This document shows positions 6,802-10,000 of a stretch of 10,000 nt of DNA, piece after piece. The stretch's first letter is position 1. Every line of letters begins with the position of its first letter. The stretch is from Theodoxus fluviatilis (Eukaryota; Mollusca; Gastropoda; Cycloneritida; Neritidae): contig JAWQFJ010028238.1 of assembly GCA_034096865.1 (NCBI GenBank), positions 10,001 through 20,000 on the forward strand, read 5' to 3'. The notes below the pieces were generated by a model, which saw only the letters and a program-made list of their open reading frames with translations, did no database searches and was not told the DNA's origin. A program made the position numbers and the translations under genes.

Positions 6802-7465
6802 CGGCACATACCAGTAGTATAATATATGACTAGACCGAGACAGCCAATGAAGAGGCTAGGTAGAGATGCGAACAGCCAGCTCAATGGTGTTCACGAGTAC
6901 AAGCACTCGATGACGCTACATACTTACCACTTCACAACCTTATCACGTGGAGTTTGACCTGTCTAAGCTGTCTAGCCAGAGGGCTTGCAACCTCCTATTT
7001 TACACGTCACACACTCACTCCCCGCACTACACAAGCACCTACCGACGAGAAAGTTAAGCGGATTTCCATCGCAGGAGACAAGCCAAGCGCCACATGTGCA
7101 ACAGCATGGGCACTACATACAACAGTACGCCTCGTCCATAAGACCACTTAGACGGTGTAGGCATAACAAGTGAGACAGTAGGTGGTGACGCGACCGGCAC
7201 TCCTCTTTCACTGGACCTCTGAAGACTTCAAATAATATCCATAGGCGGATGGTGGAACAGTCTTCATTCAAACCAAAATGTTTGTATTCAAAGCAGAAAT
7301 GCATGTAGGTGTGGCTGCGTGCTTTCTGTCTTATTTGACGAAACGTACAGTGCTACATCATTCAAGGCCAGACTTTTTCTTCGACATGTAAAACGTTTCC
7401 ATTTAAGGTCGTTGGCAACATTTGGTGTCTCATCATTTCAACCTAACAATAAGGATGATAGTACT
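6802..7465. other. unassigned sequence upstream of the microsatellite block
   Basis: Short overlapping frames only (for example 6954-7151 plus and 7113-7304 minus). None has a recognisable motif or splice support. Confidence 0.45.
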
Positions 7466-7472
7466 GACGGCG

Positions 7473-7507
7473 TTGACGACGACAACGACAACGACAACGA
7501 CGCCGCC
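7473..7507 (+). repeat. GAC/AAC triplet microsatellite
   Basis: An interrupted triplet array of GAC with interspersed AAC, ending GACGCCGCC directly before the GGA tract. It is the reverse-complement type of the TCG/TCA array at 8086-8141. Confidence 0.85.
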
Positions 7508-7977
7508 GGAGGAGGAGGAGGAGGAGGAGGAGGAGGAGGAGGAGGAGGAGGAGGAGGAGGAGGAGGAGGAGGAGGAGGAGGAGAAGGAGGAGGAGGAGGA
7601 GGAGGAGGAGGAGGAGGAGGAGGAGGAGGAGGAGGAGGAGGAGGAGGAGGAGGGAGGGAGGGAGGGAGGAGGGAAGGAGGGGGGAGGGAGGAGAGAGGGA
7701 GGAGGGAGGAGGAGGAGGGAGGGAGGAGGAGGGGTGGAGGGAGGAGGGAGGGAGTAGGGAGGGAGGAGGAGGGAGAGGAGGAGGGAGAGGAGGAGGGAGG
7801 AGGAGGGAAGAGGGAGGAGGGAGGAGGAGGGAGGAGGAGGAGGGAGGAGGAGGAGGAGGAGGAGGAGGAGGAAGAGGAGGAGGAGGAGGAGGAGGAGGAG
7901 GAGGAGGAGGAGGAGGAGGAGGAGGAGGAGGAGGAGGAGGAGGAGGAGGAGGAGGAGGAGGAGGAAGAAGAGGAGGA
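7508..7977 (+). repeat. 470-nt GGA/GGGA homopurine tract
   Basis: Two blocks of nearly pure GGA triplets (about 7508-7650 and 7851-7967) flank a 200-nt zone mixing GGGA, GGGAGGA and GAGA units. Only two pyrimidines occur in the whole tract, T at 7735 and T at 7755. The long frames through it (poly-Gly or poly-Glu on plus, poly-Ser, poly-Leu or poly-Pro on minus) are translations of the repeat and not genes. GGA repeats are known to form compact G-quadruplexes, and mirror-symmetric purine tracts can form H-DNA. Confidence 0.97.
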
Positions 7978-8058
7978 TCCGTCCGTCCGTCCGTCTGTCC
8001 ATCCGTCCGTCCATCCGTCCGTCCGTCCGTCTGTCTGTCTGTCTGTCTGTCTGTCTGT
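7978..8058 (+). repeat. TCCG/TCTG tetranucleotide microsatellite
   Basis: Begins at the GGATCC junction with the purine tract. It is mostly CCGT units with occasional CCAT, shifting to CTGT units from about 8030. The CCGT-to-CTGT transition fits C-to-T change within one array. Confidence 0.93.
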
Positions 8059-8084
8059 TTCTCTGTCCATGTCCCTATCTATTC

Positions 8085-8085
<1 letters not shown>

Positions 8086-8121
<36 letters not shown>

Positions 8122-8141
8122 TCATCATCATCATCATCATC
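8086..8141 (+). repeat. TCG then TCA triplet microsatellite
   Basis: TCG units (8086-8115, one TTG interruption) switch to TCA units (8116-8141). On the minus strand this is GAT units followed by GAC and AAC units. Confidence 0.95.
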
Positions 8142-8341
8142 CTTTTTCGTTCTTCATTATTTCAGATAGAATGTGCTGGCGCTGTGCTTGTCAGTGAAGC
8201 ATGATGATAAAAAGATGAAGGCGCCATTTTACCAGTGATACACATTTCAGTCTTTTGTCAATTTCCACGATCACACTGATTGTTACGGTTCAGCTATTAT
8301 TCAATTTTCTACATTGTCTGAGGCATCGGCCATGTCAATGT
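8142..8341. other. unassigned sequence between microsatellite and promoter-like region
   Basis: No gene or repeat is visible. It becomes AT-rich toward 8300. Confidence 0.4.
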
Positions 8342-8444
8342 TTTGGCGGGAACTTTGCAATTTGAGTCGGCTTGAACCGGTTGCTCACGGAATTAAAGAT
8401 GATGCAATCGTGATTTGATTGGTTGAGGTTGGTGGCGCATGCGC
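8342..8444 (+). promoter_or_regulatory. TATA-less promoter-like cluster (E2F, CCAAT, NRF1 type sites)
   Basis: Three motifs fall within about 100 bp. TTTGGCGGGAA (8342-8352) matches the E2F/DP consensus. GATTGG (8417-8422) is an inverted CCAAT box. GCGCATGCGC (8435-8444) is the palindromic core of the NRF1 site. Such combinations are common at housekeeping and cell-cycle promoters lacking TATA. Direction is not fixed by the motifs. A rightward gene is suggested by the splice donor at 8886. Individual short motifs can occur by chance, and the clustering is the evidence. Confidence 0.45.
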
Positions 8445-8454
8445 TGTGGGTGAC

Positions 8455-8891
8455 TCTTCAGTCTGGATCATTGAGAATTTTCATATCAGTTGACTCTCGG
8501 AATATCAACGTGAGCTGACGTATTTCGAGCAGCTCCGTGTTAATGGGACAACACGTTAAGAAAAGTTTTCCAATCTCCCCCTTTCCCTCTGAAAGATGTG
8601 CCAGAGAAGACCATCGTTTCCCGATTTGAAGAATTCCCGCCTCACCAAGACTCTGAATCAAGTTTGTCGCCTGAAGAGTTCATCGTGTATGCAGTTGGAA
8701 ATTTCGTGTTTGTGCGGGCAAGTGTGTGAGCCCGTCATGTCTATGGCCTTTTTCCTCTCGTCTCGAGGGAGAGCCTTGAGAGAGAGTGTGCTTGTGAATG
8801 CCCATTCCTGAGTGGATATCGTTTTTGGGCAGAAGTTTTCGTCGATGGATGTCGGGGAGCGGTTCTCGCTCATCTGCTTGAACTTGTGAGT
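8455..8891 (+). other. possible non-coding first exon and splice donor
   Basis: Downstream of the promoter-like cluster, GTGAGT at 8886-8891 (CTT|GTGAGTAAC) resembles a strong intron start. A pyrimidine-rich run followed by AAG-ATG (about 8572-8598) opens a 71-codon plus frame that stops at 8809-8811, before the donor. The frame has no recognisable domain and could at most be an upstream ORF. A CRE-like TGACGTAT lies at 8517-8524. I infer a 5' untranslated exon. No coding exon was found to the right within the window. Confidence 0.25.
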
Positions 8892-9074
8892 AACTTTGAG
8901 TCAATTTTTCGTTTCGGGTCAGTGGAATAACCCGCTGCCTTTTCAGTCACAGAGAGTAGACTGACAGAATTGATTTATTATTCTTATTACATTGACTGCG
9001 ATTCTGCCATTATTGAGTACTATTAAAATCAATCATCGTGAATGATAATTGAGGTTGTGTTATAAGTGTGGATT

Positions 9075-9092
9075 GAGAGAGAGAGAGAGAGT
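9075..9092 (+). repeat. short GA dinucleotide repeat
   Basis: About nine GA units flanked by AT-rich unique sequence. Confidence 0.9.
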
Positions 9093-9917
9093 GAATTAAT
9101 TATTGCCCCCTTCCACTAGCAAAACCCTTAGACACGGGAGCCGAAAGATTCACTGATTGAAAAGTGGGTGTGTGAGTGTGGAGGGAGGTGACACTGACAT
9201 TGAATCTCCCCGAAAATCGGTAGTCCGTCGCAGGTTTGAATACCACGACTGTGATTTGGCCTCACGCATATGTTAAGAGGCTTTACTCATTGCAGAACGA
9301 GGCTCCTCACAAATTTAATTGACCAGCACCAGCAGATACTTCCTATCTTACGTTAATCACCTTTACTGGACGTCCAGGTGGTGTTGATAATACTTTTCGG
9401 GCTTACCGTTATTTGAGTGCATGTACCAGGGTACATTTTTGTCTGCGCATGTTCGTGCAAATATGTATCTCTAAGTGCAAACGTTGAATAATGTATTTCG
9501 CTGCCTGTGATCCGCAGCACGAGATACTACTTTAACCTTGATCACCAGAGGTTTGCTACAAATACTGAAGCATCTGCTTACGTATATATGTATGCCCGTG
9601 CTTGCCAGCATTACTGTCTTTAAATTAGGTCAGTTGCAAACTTTACCGTTTCAGTACTGCACTGAAGTTGAACCGAGCCAGCTTGTGAGTATATGCTGGG
9701 ATCTGTAGCCAGCTCGAGAGTTTTCTCTGCTTTGGTCGATCTGTCCCCATGATCCACAGTGCTGTGGCGCAGGTCTGGGGTCTTGGTTGCAGCTTCAGAC
9801 CTCTCTTTGCACTCTGTCCTCCATATCCGCTCTCCTTCTTCAGTTGTCCTCAACAGCTTCTCTTTTGTGTGTGTGTGTCTCTGCCATCCCAACTCCTAAA
9901 CCACCGGCGGCCCTGAA

Positions 9918-9956
9918 CCCCCTCCTTCCCCCTTCCCCCGTCCAATCCCATCCCCC
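9918..9956 (-). other. G-quadruplex-capable segment on the minus strand
   Basis: The plus strand has C-runs at 9918-9922, 9928-9932, 9935-9939, 9947-9949 and 9952-9956 with spacers of 2 to 7 nt. The minus strand therefore has five G-runs in quadruplex-compatible spacing and the plus strand could form an i-motif. Confidence 0.6.
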
Positions 9957-10000
9957 AAAGCCCTGCCGTTCCCAAAAGCCGGGTGGACAAACATCGTCAG

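Larger units (their letters stand above)
8892..10000. other. intron-like or intergenic sequence
   Basis: No convincing exon is present. There is a GA dinucleotide repeat at 9075-9092, a GT repeat near 9868-9881 and a C-rich segment near the end. A 90-codon minus-strand frame (9620-9892) is charged and low-complexity in places, with no recognised domain, and is not supported as a gene. Confidence 0.5.

Noticed and set aside
7319..8197. 292-codon plus-strand frame and 193 and 210-codon minus-strand frames
   Set aside because: They are translations of the GGA, TCCG and TCG repeats (poly-Gly, Glu, Ser, Leu and Pro). The absence of stops follows from the repeat unit, not from coding constraint.
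9215..9240. GGTTTGAATACC-like segment resembling a tRNA B box (possible tRNA-derived SINE)
   Set aside because: The T-arm does not pair well and no convincing A box or SINE tail was found upstream or downstream.
9620..9892. 90-codon minus-strand frame with charged residues
   Set aside because: No recognisable domain, no clear splice sites and plausible by chance.
1..10000. CRISPR arrays, bacterial operons, rRNA genes
   Set aside because: No regularly spaced repeat-spacer pattern, ribosome-binding-site-led gene series or rRNA-like sequence is present. The DNA looks eukaryotic.

Overview
This window looks like gene-poor animal nuclear DNA. There are no bacterial-style tightly packed reading frames. 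It holds many microsatellites, a degenerate LTR retrotransposon primed by a tRNA-Leu-type site, a pair of perfect long inverted repeats, and a few short exon-like frames ending at GT or beginning after AG. An invertebrate with a repeat-rich genome, such as a mollusc, is a reasonable guess, but nothing here fixes the taxon. No complete protein-coding gene can be supported. The long reading frames at about 7319-8197 are translations of a microsatellite and are not genes.

Layout. Bases 1-300 are unassigned. Bases 300-401 and 3350-3457 are two halves of one alternating purine-pyrimidine CA/CG-rich tract. An LTR retrotransposon (about 402-3349, minus strand) is inserted in that tract. It has two diverged LTRs (402-1028 and 2756-3349), a flanking CATAC target-site duplication, a tRNA-Leu primer-binding site at 2736-2754 and a polypurine tract at 1029-1044. 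Only 1.7 kb of internal sequence remains, with no recognisable pol gene. The LTRs carry a promoter layout (TATA, CCAAT) and, notably, heat-shock-element-like 5-bp-periodic GAA/TTC arrays.

An unidentified possible terminal exon (3547-3803, minus strand) follows. Next come two perfect 84-bp inverted repeats (3965-4048 and 5162-5245) enclosing about 1.1 kb that contains another exon-like frame (4785-4990, minus strand). This pair may mark a non-autonomous DNA transposon or foldback element. Bases 5246-7465 are unassigned apart from a purine tract near 6671-6801.

Bases 7473-8141 are a composite microsatellite: GAC/AAC triplets, then a 470-nt GGA/GGGA purine tract with only two pyrimidines, then TCCG/TCTG tetranucleotides, then TCG and TCA triplets. 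The right half is partly the reverse complement of the left half.

Downstream, 8342-8444 holds closely spaced E2F-, CCAAT- and NRF1-type sites. A possible GTGAGT splice donor lies at 8886. This resembles a TATA-less promoter with a non-coding first exon, reading rightward. Bases 8900-10000 are intron-like or intergenic, with small GA and GT repeats and a C-rich, G-quadruplex-capable segment near the end.
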